From Coniochaeta sp. PMI_546 (Eukaryota > Ascomycota > Sordariomycetes > Coniochaetales > Coniochaetaceae): a stretch of 64,000 nt of DNA. The position numbers and the translations under genes were made by a program. The notes beneath the pieces are model-generated. The model saw only the letters and a program-made list of their open reading frames with translations. It was not told the origin of the DNA and made no database searches. Positions 55,507 to 64,000 of the stretch are shown one piece after another. Every line of letters begins with the position of its first letter. Position 1 is the first letter of the stretch. The stretch is from positions 1,745,277 to 1,809,276 of the forward strand of contig MU271143.1 of NCBI GenBank assembly GCA_021432605.1. The letters run 5' to 3'.

Positions 55507-57954
55507 ATGGCATTATGGCCGTTCCGGCGCAAGAGCCGGAGGCGACAGCCGGATGATCGCCGAGGTCGACAATCAGATCCTCTGCCGCTGCCACGCAGTA
55601 AGACAGCACCTGACACCACACTCGAAGCCGAAACGGGGCATGAGCGATCAAGACGACAGACAACCGAGGGCAACAAACTTCATCGTCGGGCTCGTACGTA
55701 CAGCTTCTCACCTGGTCGAGATGACAGCATCCGAGCTGTGCGCAAGAAGAGCACAAAGGCTCGTCGAAACACAAAGCCACCAGCACGCGCGACGACAGAT
55801 ACTTACCCATCGGGTCCGTCTGACTATAATAAGGAATACGGAGAGAAGGAAATAGACAGCGATATTTTCGGTCGTGTTCCTACACTACACAACAAGCGTG
55901 ATGGCCAACACTTAATGCCACGAAAGAAGTCTAGCAAGCGACGGAAAAACGACCACGACCGAGAGGCTGAAATCAAGGCTATGAGTAACTTTGTGCCTTT
56001 CCGACCAGCAACAGAAGAATGGTTGACTGGCAGACCAATGAAGAGGGACACGAGAAGAGTGCGCACCGGCCTCGGATTCAACTTCAGGAGTGGTGCAGGA
56101 CACGAATGGGACAAGGAAAACCGGTCTTCGGACATTTCATTGCCCATTGCCGACTCTATTCATTCCACCATGTCTTCCGACTCGGAGCATATCTCTTTCA
56201 AGGTTTCGGCCCTCGAAGCTCTTGCACCGCGACCGACCCTTCACTACGCTTCCTATCCTGGGTGGGGGCCAGCAAGTGAGACACCAGGCCCTATCCCTGC
56301 GAGGATGCCTTCCCAGCGCAGGAAGTTCTCGGAGAGAGGTGCAATACCGGAATCCACCCTGAAGGCTCATAAGCGTGTGGATGACTTGGCCGATGATCTG
56401 GACGCAAGTGATCTTAGAGAATTGATGGAAAGGGACAAGCGACGGAGGGAACGCAAGCGCCAGATCGATCAAGAAAAGTTGGAAAGGCGGCTCGCGAGGC
56501 GCGCTGAGAAGCAAAGAGATGATGGCGCAACAGCTGGAGGTGAAAGCACCATCAAGAATCTCGAGAGAGGTGTTTTGGGAAGAGATGCAGTTGGCTTGGG
56601 GGTTGACCCCGCCTCAACAGTGATCACTTCGACTCGGAGGCGACCATCTGATTCAATGCCGAAATCATCGGGAGCACTTCCCGAAGGAGCCCCTGGAGCA
56701 GAGGAGAAAGTAGAGCCGCCCCTTCGGCCCCTCAATGCTTTCCATCGGACGACAAGTATACCACTCGAAACACCTATATCTGCGGCGGAGCCGGAGAAGC
56801 CAATGCCATCTCTGTTCCATAGTTCGAGAGTGAGGAGTCCAGTACGGTCGAAGAAGTCGCGCTCAAAATCATCGTTTACTTTGGATGAGAAGATGGAAGT
56901 ATCCGAGACGTTGCGCAAGGGCTCAGAAACAAACACTTCGAGGGGCCCTTTGGCATGGATGTCGATCTTTAGGTGGAGCAACCGGGCCAGGCGAGACTCC
57001 GAGGGCCCCTCGTCCTTTTCGAATACGTCGCGAGAGACAATGCAAACTACACAGCTCCCTACACCTTCAGTTAACTATATTTCGCAGCAGAAGCTCGCTG
57101 GCGTACCGAAGAGGACCATGTCCCGCTTTCGAGAGGACCTTCCGGAGATTGCACCGCTTTCGCCACCTATATCTCGAGTGCAGTCTCCAGATGCGGAAAT
57201 CCTACCGCCCACTATCAAGGAGATGTCGCTGGATATCGAACGCAAGTCTGGGGAAGCCTACACGTCCTCGACAGGTAATGGTCACATACGAGAGGCGCCA
57301 GACTCTCCTCGCGCCTCCTCGGAAGCCATGCGTGAGACCCCTTCCACATTCTCCAGACCGGACGAGACAAATGCGTCACCCGAGGGTCAGAACATGTCGC
57401 TCGCATCCGTCGACTCTGAAGCATCCTGGCTCTCCGGGCGCATTGGCAGTCGACGTCGCTCGTCAGCGCGAAGTCAGCGTCAGATGTCTTCCTCCAACAA
57501 CTCGCCCATAGCCGATCGGGAGGCTACTAGGGAGGATGCCTCTATCGGTGACGATGAGTATTTGTCACAGTTTGTGTCGTCTAGTCACGAACGTGCAGCC
57601 TTGAATCGCACGTCAACAAGCGAAGCTCGTCCTTCCAGTGACGAGGGTGGAGAAGCACGATGGGGTTCCGTGAACGGGCAGGTCCCAACTGTCGTGCAGA
57701 CTCACGCCGCCGAGAGAATGAAGAGCCGTGAGGGGCTGCTGAACAGCTTTGGCGAGCAGGCTGAGAGCGACGATGGCGAGGCTACAGGCGAAGACAATAG
57801 CCCAACCGAGGGACCAGCTGAGATGCAACGAGCAACAAGCATCAATCTTGGCAAGGGCCATGTGCGGAATTTCAGCGCCGGCAGTGCGAAGTTGTTAAAC
57901 CTCACGCCACGTTCCTCCGTTGATGGCAAAAGGAGAAGCGTCGAACCGAGATAA
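55507..57954 (+). CDS. hypothetical basic, disordered protein, 815 residues
   Basis: I do not recognise this gene. Single exon, starting MALWPFRRKSRRRQPDDRRG, a hydrophobic-basic N-terminus that could be membrane- or nucleus-directed. The protein is rich in Ser, Arg, Glu and Pro. Recognisable segments are a basic patch PRKKSSKRRKNDHDREAE, a TRRVRTGLGFNFRSGAG motif, a block DSEHISFKVSALEALAPRPT and a charged helix (LRELMERDKRRRERKRQI onward, about residues 297-340) likely to form a coiled coil. The C-terminal half has many SP/TP sites and RRSS-type basophilic kinase sites. A phosphorylated scaffold or cortical protein would fit, but there is no direct evidence. The long clean frame makes the gene itself secure. 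Confidence 0.75.
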   Translation: MALWPFRRKSRRRQPDDRRGRQSDPLPLPRSKTAPDTTLEAETGHERSRRQTTEGNKLHRRARTYSFSPGRDDSIRAVRKKSTKARRNTKPPARATTDTYPSGPSDYNKEYGEKEIDSDIFGRVPTLHNKRDGQHLMPRKKSSKRRKNDHDREAEIKAMSNFVPFRPATEEWLTGRPMKRDTRRVRTGLGFNFRSGAGHEWDKENRSSDISLPIADSIHSTMSSDSEHISFKVSALEALAPRPTLHYASYPGWGPASETPGPIPARMPSQRRKFSERGAIPESTLKAHKRVDDLADDLDASDLRELMERDKRRRERKRQIDQEKLERRLARRAEKQRDDGATAGGESTIKNLERGVLGRDAVGLGVDPASTVITSTRRRPSDSMPKSSGALPEGAPGAEEKVEPPLRPLNAFHRTTSIPLETPISAAEPEKPMPSLFHSSRVRSPVRSKKSRSKSSFTLDEKMEVSETLRKGSETNTSRGPLAWMSIFRWSNRARRDSEGPSSFSNTSRETMQTTQLPTPSVNYISQQKLAGVPKRTMSRFREDLPEIAPLSPPISRVQSPDAEILPPTIKEMSLDIERKSGEAYTSSTGNGHIREAPDSPRASSEAMRETPSTFSRPDETNASPEGQNMSLASVDSEASWLSGRIGSRRRSSARSQRQMSSSNNSPIADREATREDASIGDDEYLSQFVSSSHERAALNRTSTSEARPSSDEGGEARWGSVNGQVPTVVQTHAAERMKSREGLLNSFGEQAESDDGEATGEDNSPTEGPAEMQRATSINLGKGHVRNFSAGSAKLLNLTPRSSVDGKRRSVEPR

Positions 57955-59334
57955 TCATGGCCGACAATGGTGCCTGTTGACCACACGGATGAAGCTGGAG
58001 TATGAGATTGCCCCCCCCGAGACACACCACGCTCTTTACAACAACTTTTCCTTGCGTTCAATACCGACGACACATGACGCCTATTTCCTACCAGTCAATA
58101 CCGACCACTATTCGCTCATTAGGTCTGCCTTTTCCTTTCAAGTCGAACGAATGCCATCACCAACGGCAACAAAAACATTTAAAATACTATCCAAACGCCA
58201 ATGTCTCGGCGGATCCACAGACTTCCTGCTACCGATTCGACAGGTCCTGACTCGACAGCCAGTTCTCCGCTCGTTACGAGCCAAGCCATCATACTCCCAT
58301 TGCCTGGTCGCTTTGCTCGATATCGCGCTCCATGCAACTCAGGGCTTGCAATGCGTCTCTTTCTCGCTTCATTTCCTTTTTTTTGGTCGGTTTAAGATAC
58401 CCTGAGCGTGCACATTCGTCTCCCTTGCAGCTGAAGATAGCCAAGGGAAGCCGGGGAATAGGGGGCGCTTACGGCACAGGATATATAGTCCTTGGATCAT
58501 TTTTGAAATATACCACGATATTTTGATATTCTGCTAAATTTTGTAATTGGAATAGGATTCTCCTTTCCGATTGAACACTTCTTGTGGCATTCTTTGCCAC
58601 TTTTGAACCTCGAGAACTTCTGGTTATTCTCTCGCAATAAGGCCTGGAAACTGCCCGGACCAGATTTTGATTCAATGAGCAGCTCAAGAGCTACCTCGAC
58701 TGACCTTCCACGTTCAACCAGCCTAGGGCATCTGCTCAGTTGCTGGTTTTTTGATCCTTGGCAATCTCTATCACCCTTCTCATCTCGCCGCTTTTGATTC
58801 TCCTAGTCTGATGGGTTGGCCCAACAGTGCGATGTAACTGGCTACTCTCCGCCGCGATACCCGTGCAATTTCCATTGGGAATAGCTGGCGAAACGCTATG
58901 GAAGAACTAAATCCCAGGCATGAGATGCCGCCAAGGACAGTCACTCGGGTTTGGTGCGCGATTACACGTGTAATGAGTGATGTGTTGGAACAACCACATC
59001 GCGCTGTCATTCACGGAAACGTGTCGGCCATTCATAGTCTTATAACTCTGGATCGTCTTACGTCTGGTGTCGGCGCTGAGACGGCGACAGCGTGGGGTGG
59101 ACTGCAGCACGCCGGCACCACATTGCCGGACCGCCCTCCCGCAAGGGTCGCCACCCCCGGTTCGATGTCGCCATTGTAACATGCACTATCCCTTGCTGGG
59201 CCTGGTCTACCTTCCCTGGTCTCCGGACTCGACTCCTAAGAGAATTTATTACGTTCATCGAGACTACATGTCATTCATTCACGAAATGCTGCACCTGAGT
59301 TCTTCGCGGGCTGTCGCAGTCTGGTTAGTGTCCG
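57955..59334. other. intergenic region, 1.4 kb
   Basis: Between the 815-residue orphan and the MFS gene. It holds the 14-base palindrome ATTACACGTGTAAT at 58961-58974 and otherwise only short frames. Confidence 0.5.
58961..58974. repeat. palindrome TACACGTGTA, copy 4 (14-base form)
   Basis: ATTACACGTGTAAT is a perfect 14-base palindrome with the same 10-base core as the three copies to the left. It lies about 360 bp upstream of the MFS gene start. Confidence 0.5.
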
Positions 59335-61264
59335 ATGCCCCTCATAATGGCCTCTCACACCGTCGATGACGGCACGGACGAGAAGAAGGTCATACCGGCC
59401 CGCGACTCGGAGTTCAGCGGGGTCGCCCGCCCGCCGACTTCGGGCTCCGAGTCGGTCTCAATGCGCGAAGCAGCCGCCGGCGCCGAAGATACGGCCCAGC
59501 CGCCAGAAAGGCCTGTGCCTGGACTACCATTTTCCAAAGCTAGGTGCATCGCTCTCGTAGCAACCGTCACCGGCGCCAGTTTTCTCAATGTTAGTGTGTC
59601 ATCCTCGAAGAATAAGAGCTGTTCACATTCATCAACTCACAAGCCCATCAGACACTCTCTATCCAAGCGGTGGTGATCATCCTTCCAACGATCGGTAGGG
59701 ACTTCAATATCCCTGACACTCGCGTACAGTGGATAGTATCCGCCTATACACTCACGTTCGGATGCTTCCTCCTGTTATGGGGACGAATCGGCGACATCTA
59801 CGGCAAGCGGAAGGTGTTCATAATAGGATCGTTATGGGTAGCAGTCACAACCGCCTGTAACCCCTTCATTCCCAATGAAATAGGTTTCGACATATTCCGG
59901 GCTTTGCAGGGATTAGTATGTCTTGACGATCCGCGGCAGCGTCCTCTTCGTCCTTTATCCTCGTGACCAATGACTGACGGTCTGTACGTGTGTGCAGGGT
60001 GCCGCTGCCAATGTACCGACCGCTCTGGGCATACTGGGAACGACTTTTCCACCTGGGAAGGCCAAGAATTATGCTTTCAGCACCTACGGTCAGTAATGTC
60101 ATGCAATCACTAAGTCTCCGAGGCAGCAAGCTTCTGCTAACGTTCCACTAGCTGCCGGAGCACCCTTGGGAAGTGTATTTGGAAATCTCCTAGCAGGTTT
60201 CATCGCAGCTTACACTTCGTGGAAGTGGGTGTTTGGCGTCATGGGTAAGCATCATGATCCGAGTGGTTACTGGATGAGAGCTAAACCCGGTCCAACTAGC
60301 AATCATGGCGGCAGCTGTTTCTTTCGCAGCCATAGCCATTATACCGCCTCCGAAACACACTTTGCATGACGAAGGTGTTACTGTCAAGGACTCGGTCGAC
60401 TGGATTGGCGCAGCGCTCATTACCGTTGGACTCTTCGCTCTCATGTTCGCCCTCACTGAGGGAAACATCGTCGGGTGGAGTACCCCTTGGATTCCAGTGC
60501 TGATCGTCATCTCGCTCGCTCTCGTTACACTGTTCGTCTTCTGGCAGCGGCATCTCGAGAAGAAGGGTGGTCTCCCGCCCCTGCTCAAGATCTCGGTCTT
60601 CAAAAGCGGCAAGTTCAGCGCCGCCATGGTGATCATGGCTCTTTTCTTCAGCAGCTTCAACGGTTTCCTGGTCTACGCGACGTTTTACTTTCAGGACTTT
60701 CAGGGCGTCTCCGCCCTCCAGACTACCCTTCGATTTATCCCGACGGGCGTGACGGGCGTGCTCACCGCTTTCATCGTGTCACAGTTCATCGCCCGCGTCC
60801 CGACCTATCTGATTCTTCTCTTCGGCAACTTTTGCGTCTCTATCTCTTGCCTCCTCTTCGCTGTTCCCATCCCCCCTACCACATCTTACTTTGCGTATGG
60901 CCTACCGGCGATGATTCTCAGCGTCTTCGGGGCAGATACGACTTGGCCGTGTATGACGCTTTTCACCAGCCATGCCCTCCCGCAGCAGGACCAGGCTCTC
61001 GGCGGCGCACTCGTAAACTCGATGGGACAAATCGGTCGGTCCATCGGCCTGGCTATTGCGACAGCGCTTCAGACAGCCGTCATGGCCCGGAAGCGCGGCT
61101 TGTCCGTCCAGGATGTGGGTCCCGTAAAGGCGTGGGATGATGCTTCGCTTTTAGGCATGCAGGCCGCGAACTGGTTTCACTTCGCACTTGGAGTGACCTC
61201 GATGGTCATCGCGGTTTCAGCCTTCAGGGGAGCAGGTATTGTGGGCAAAGCTGGGGTCAGGTAG
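59335..61264 (+). CDS. MFS transporter, DHA2/14-helix drug exporter type
   Basis: Five exons, 59335-59589, 59652-59915, 59998-60088, 60152-60244 and 60300-61264, give 555 residues. The ATG at 59347 (MASHTVDDGTDEKK) is an equally good start. After an 80-residue polar N-terminus come TLSIQAVVIILPTIGRDFNI, WIVSAYTLTFGCFLLLWGRI and motif A as GRIGDIYGKRK, then GAAANVPTALGILGTTFPPG and AAGAPLGSVFGNLLAGFIAA. The later half includes WNWF-like NWFHFALGVTSM. The family, which includes yeast Atr1 and YOR378W, moves drugs, boron or ammonium by proton antiport at the plasma membrane. Substrate is not predictable and no biosynthetic cluster adjoins it. Confidence 0.93.
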
Positions 61265-62165
61265 GAGGACAAGAGAAGTCAGCCAATCGAGAGCGCTATA
61301 AGGAGTGTGGTAAGCTCGAAGGAACTTGCATCTTAGGGAGCCCTAGGTACATTGAAAAGTTGGAAACATGATGTTTTGATTGTGCTAGCCATTTAGCTTT
61401 CAGGTGCGGCAACTGCATTGAGCGATTTGCTACATCGCTGAGTGATGCTGATGAATCTACTTCAAAGACAGGGAAGTCTGCATGGTTCTTTGTTAGTTAT
61501 ACATGCAAGCAACGATGGCGGCCTCCTGTTATGCGGCCTCTTGGTAAGTTATCATACGTTTTTAAAGACGTGGAATACCCAGGCTTCCATATGCCACTTC
61601 TGAGCTTGTGTATGGACGGGATCAGCAAGGTGAAGTGACCAAGTCTCGCAGCATGTAGGCCAACATGTGAGTGAAAGTGCCTGTGATAGCCACGGTGTTC
61701 AACTTCAGCAATGCGCCGTTCTTGATGCGACTCTTTACATCTTAGCCATGAGCTTTGTAAGTATACTTGAACTCTAAACTGAACTGATGAAAGGCCTTGA
61801 AGCTCATCTATTAACAGAGGATGTTGGGTCTGACGAGTTGACTGTCCTTTGGAGGCGTAGGACGTAATAAAACAAGACTGCCGTTGTGAATATATAGACC
61901 ACGCCGGCAACAGAAAGAAATTCAACCAGTATCATCATTCACTCAATAGACTCGCATTGTATTCAATGATCTAATAACTTCGCTGCCTGGTGATATTCCG
62001 CCTAGTTCTTTACGTCTCTTCTCCCATCTCCTCAACCAAGATTATCCACTAAAGCCAAACAACAAGACTGGTTTCTCAAGAGCGCATCCAAGCGAAGTTC
62101 ACATCCTCTTGCTTTTCTCTCTTGCCTCTTATCATACCAAGGTTCTCATCACACACATAAATACC
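61265..62165. other. intergenic region MFS - RRM gene
   Basis: 901 bp. The last 180 bases are C/T-rich (TCTTCTCCCATCTCCTC and similar) and look like the leader of the RRM gene. No other feature. Confidence 0.5.
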
Positions 62166-63629
62166 ATGATATCTCCTCTTCCTAACGGGCTCTGGGAGGC
62201 CAATCCATCGTCCGCATCAGAGCCGTTCACGGTCTACCTTATCGAATGCATACCAGTTCCTCATTCACCAGACTCAGCAAAGATGAGCGTCAAATCAGAC
62301 TCGTCGGGATCTTCAGCCTCATTAGGGACTGCCGCACCCGCGCCGCCTTCGTTGTCTCCCCTGAGGCCAGACTGTGTGACTGAAGAGGCAGCCGTTGCAT
62401 TAGCCATTCCACCCTACCACAACAGGGCTATGTCATGTGAAGCTGCTGATCACGTTAATGGAGACGTAATTCCTGAGATATCCTGGAATGAAATCCGTCT
62501 TCGACCGTCCCCTGAGCGGACTGCTCAGTATCAGGGCTCAGTAGTCAAGCATATGGCATCCATTCGCCCGACCATCATGTACAACGGGGCAACGCCGGTA
62601 TTGCCTTGTCTACATCGGACAACGGACTTCTACGGCCAGAAAGACGAAACTGAACGTTCATTCACCCCTTTCGTCGATGATATCAAGCATCGTGGCAGTT
62701 CACCTGGCGGGCCTCGCGTTTCCCGGCCGGTGTTGCAAGACCGAACGAACATACAGCCCTTGAATGACGCGGAACCGGCCATGCGGTACAAGCACCAGGG
62801 CGTTCTGAGCCAGTCTCCTCCAATCTTTCACGATCAAGTGAGGACGTTCCGTCCCATGGAGGCCAAGCTTGGCTTTCGCTTCATGCCATTCTCAGATGAG
62901 CAGCCATCGAAATCCCTGCGTCCTCCCCATAACGATGCTTACGAGCGGATGCTCGCAGGATTCTCGCCCAACTATCGAGGAAACACCCACCTCCCTCGCA
63001 ATCGCTCGGCCGACATCCCGTCCGACGAGAACTGTGCACTGTTCGTGATCGGCCTTCCACCTACCATCACGGTCACAGAGCTCCTCGCCACCGTTCGAGA
63101 CACAGGCCGCGTATACGCCACACATATCAACAGTCCTGAACCGCATAAGGGTCACGAGACTTGCGCTGCGAAGCTTGTATTCTTCGAACGCAGGGCAGCA
63201 GAGCAATTCTACGTCCGACATTTGCTCGGTGGGTTGCATATATCTGACCATCCTGACTTCATCGCAAAAGTTGTCTGGAATCGGATCAAGACAGCCGCCC
63301 CGAACCACCCAAAGCACTACACCCGCGTTCTCATGATCGCAGGCCCTGCTCATGTTGCCAATCCGGTGTTCTTGACATCGTACTTTGAGTCAAAGCTCGA
63401 GTTTGACATTGATGAAGTTTTCGACCGTGGCAGTATGGGAGACCGACGACTAGTGGAATATCGGTTTGGTAGTTTCCGCTGTCAAGCCGAGGCAGCAAAG
63501 ATGGCGATAACCCGAGAGTTTGCGGACCACGGGGTCCAAGTCTGGTTCGGACCTGACCCTTGTGATGTCACAGCCGAGACAGACGCGGTTGAGTTTGAAG
63601 ATGGTCGCCGACATGGAGCCTGGAATTAA
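62166..63629 (+). CDS. fungal RRM-domain protein with two RRM-like modules
   Basis: Single exon, 487 residues from the ATG at 62166 (MISPLPNGLWEANPSSASEP). The N-terminal 270 residues are Pro/Ser-rich and disordered. The first RRM-like module starts at about residue 285: CALFVIGLPPTITVTELLAT, TGRVYATHINSP and CAAKLVFFERRAAEQFYVRH. A second related module follows: TRVLMIAGPAHVANPVFLTS, FESKLEFDIDEVFDRGSMGD and VEYRFGSFRCQAEAAKMAIT, ending VQVWFGPDPCD. This pair is found in a family of uncharacterised proteins in Fusarium, Colletotrichum and relatives. RNA binding is likely from the fold, but the target and role are unknown. The codon use looks normal. Confidence 0.8.
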   Translation: MISPLPNGLWEANPSSASEPFTVYLIECIPVPHSPDSAKMSVKSDSSGSSASLGTAAPAPPSLSPLRPDCVTEEAAVALAIPPYHNRAMSCEAADHVNGDVIPEISWNEIRLRPSPERTAQYQGSVVKHMASIRPTIMYNGATPVLPCLHRTTDFYGQKDETERSFTPFVDDIKHRGSSPGGPRVSRPVLQDRTNIQPLNDAEPAMRYKHQGVLSQSPPIFHDQVRTFRPMEAKLGFRFMPFSDEQPSKSLRPPHNDAYERMLAGFSPNYRGNTHLPRNRSADIPSDENCALFVIGLPPTITVTELLATVRDTGRVYATHINSPEPHKGHETCAAKLVFFERRAAEQFYVRHLLGGLHISDHPDFIAKVVWNRIKTAAPNHPKHYTRVLMIAGPAHVANPVFLTSYFESKLEFDIDEVFDRGSMGDRRLVEYRFGSFRCQAEAAKMAITREFADHGVQVWFGPDPCDVTAETDAVEFEDGRRHGAWN

Positions 63630-64000
63630 GTAGGCTTACGACCTGCTGGTTCATCGCAATGCTGGCGACAGGTGGCAACCGTACACAACATCATCATCGC
63701 TGAGATCCCGTTGGTGGGACTACGAGTGTTCAAAGTACTGTGCGGTTCTTTTGGATAACAATTTGCGGCATGGATATGGATCGAGTGATGGGTGTTCCCG
63801 CTCTGAAGCGCTTGTAGCTTGTTATCATGGTGCTTCAAGCCATTCTGTACCATGTTCTAACAAGCATTAGACACTTTACAGCCACAAAATGGAAAGGACG
63901 ACCATCGCAGTAAAGGTCATGTTTGTTTTCCTTCATGATTGGGGCAAATAAGCTTCCAAGCATTGGTTGCCTGTATTGCTAACCCTCTTGTGTTCATTTT
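63630..64000. other. 3' flank at window end
   Basis: 371 bp after the RRM gene. No gene or RNA seen. Confidence 0.5.

Overview
The window is nuclear DNA of a filamentous ascomycete (Pezizomycotina, probably a Sordariomycete). The basis is short introns of about 50-90 bp with GTRWGT-like donors and RCTRAC branch sites, intron-poor genes on both strands, and typical filamentous-fungal families: a SreA-type iron GATA factor, a gephyrin-like MogA-MoeA fusion, a Mdv1-type WD40 protein, a GH10 xylanase and a fungal acinus-like protein. I resolved 23 protein-coding genes; one (a MATE transporter) runs off the left edge. I support no tRNA, rRNA, CRISPR array or intact transposon.

Layout. 0-8.5 kb: MATE transporter (-), the PI3-kinase regulatory kinase Vps15 (+) and the U2 snRNP protein A'/Lea1 (+). 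8.7-14 kb: Dpb3-like histone-fold protein (-), CLC chloride transporter (+), EamA/TMEM42-like transporter (-). 15.4-23.1 kb is a dense housekeeping block: TFIIA small subunit (-), V-ATPase c'' subunit (+), CnxE molybdenum-cofactor enzyme (-), RNase P/MRP subunit Pop5 (+), GPN2 GTPase (-), Bub3 (+). 23.9-28.2 kb: a disordered orphan protein (-) and an aldo-keto reductase (-). 29.8-37.9 kb: Mdv1 (-), chorismate mutase Aro7 (+), Bcp1 (-) and the SreA-type factor (+), the last two divergent across 1.8 kb. 38.7-45.2 kb: Tvp15/COPI-associated protein (+), acinus-like SAP/RRM protein (-), a nuclear-looking orphan (+). 45.2-64 kb is gene-poor and more accessory: two non-coding stretches of 2.8 and 4.8 kb, a cysteine-rich single-pass membrane orphan (+), a GH10 xylanase (-), a large basic orphan (+), an MFS exporter (+) and a fungal RRM protein (+).

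There is no operon or secondary-metabolite cluster. The genes are mostly unrelated housekeeping functions in divergent pairs with 270-510 bp shared promoters and convergent pairs with very short gaps (17 and 25 bp). The most distinctive signals are: (i) the long Bcp1/SreA intergenic region, with a perfect ATCAGATAA (the SreA-family site) and two copies of a 15-base double-GATA element, one beside a reversed CCAAT box; (ii) a membrane orphan with a duplicated cysteine module and a frame-supported GC-AG intron; (iii) a CLC transporter with lysine where exchangers usually carry the proton glutamate; and (iv) four copies of the palindrome TACACGTGTA within about 6 kb of the gene-poor right part. 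I found no convincing new multi-gene system.
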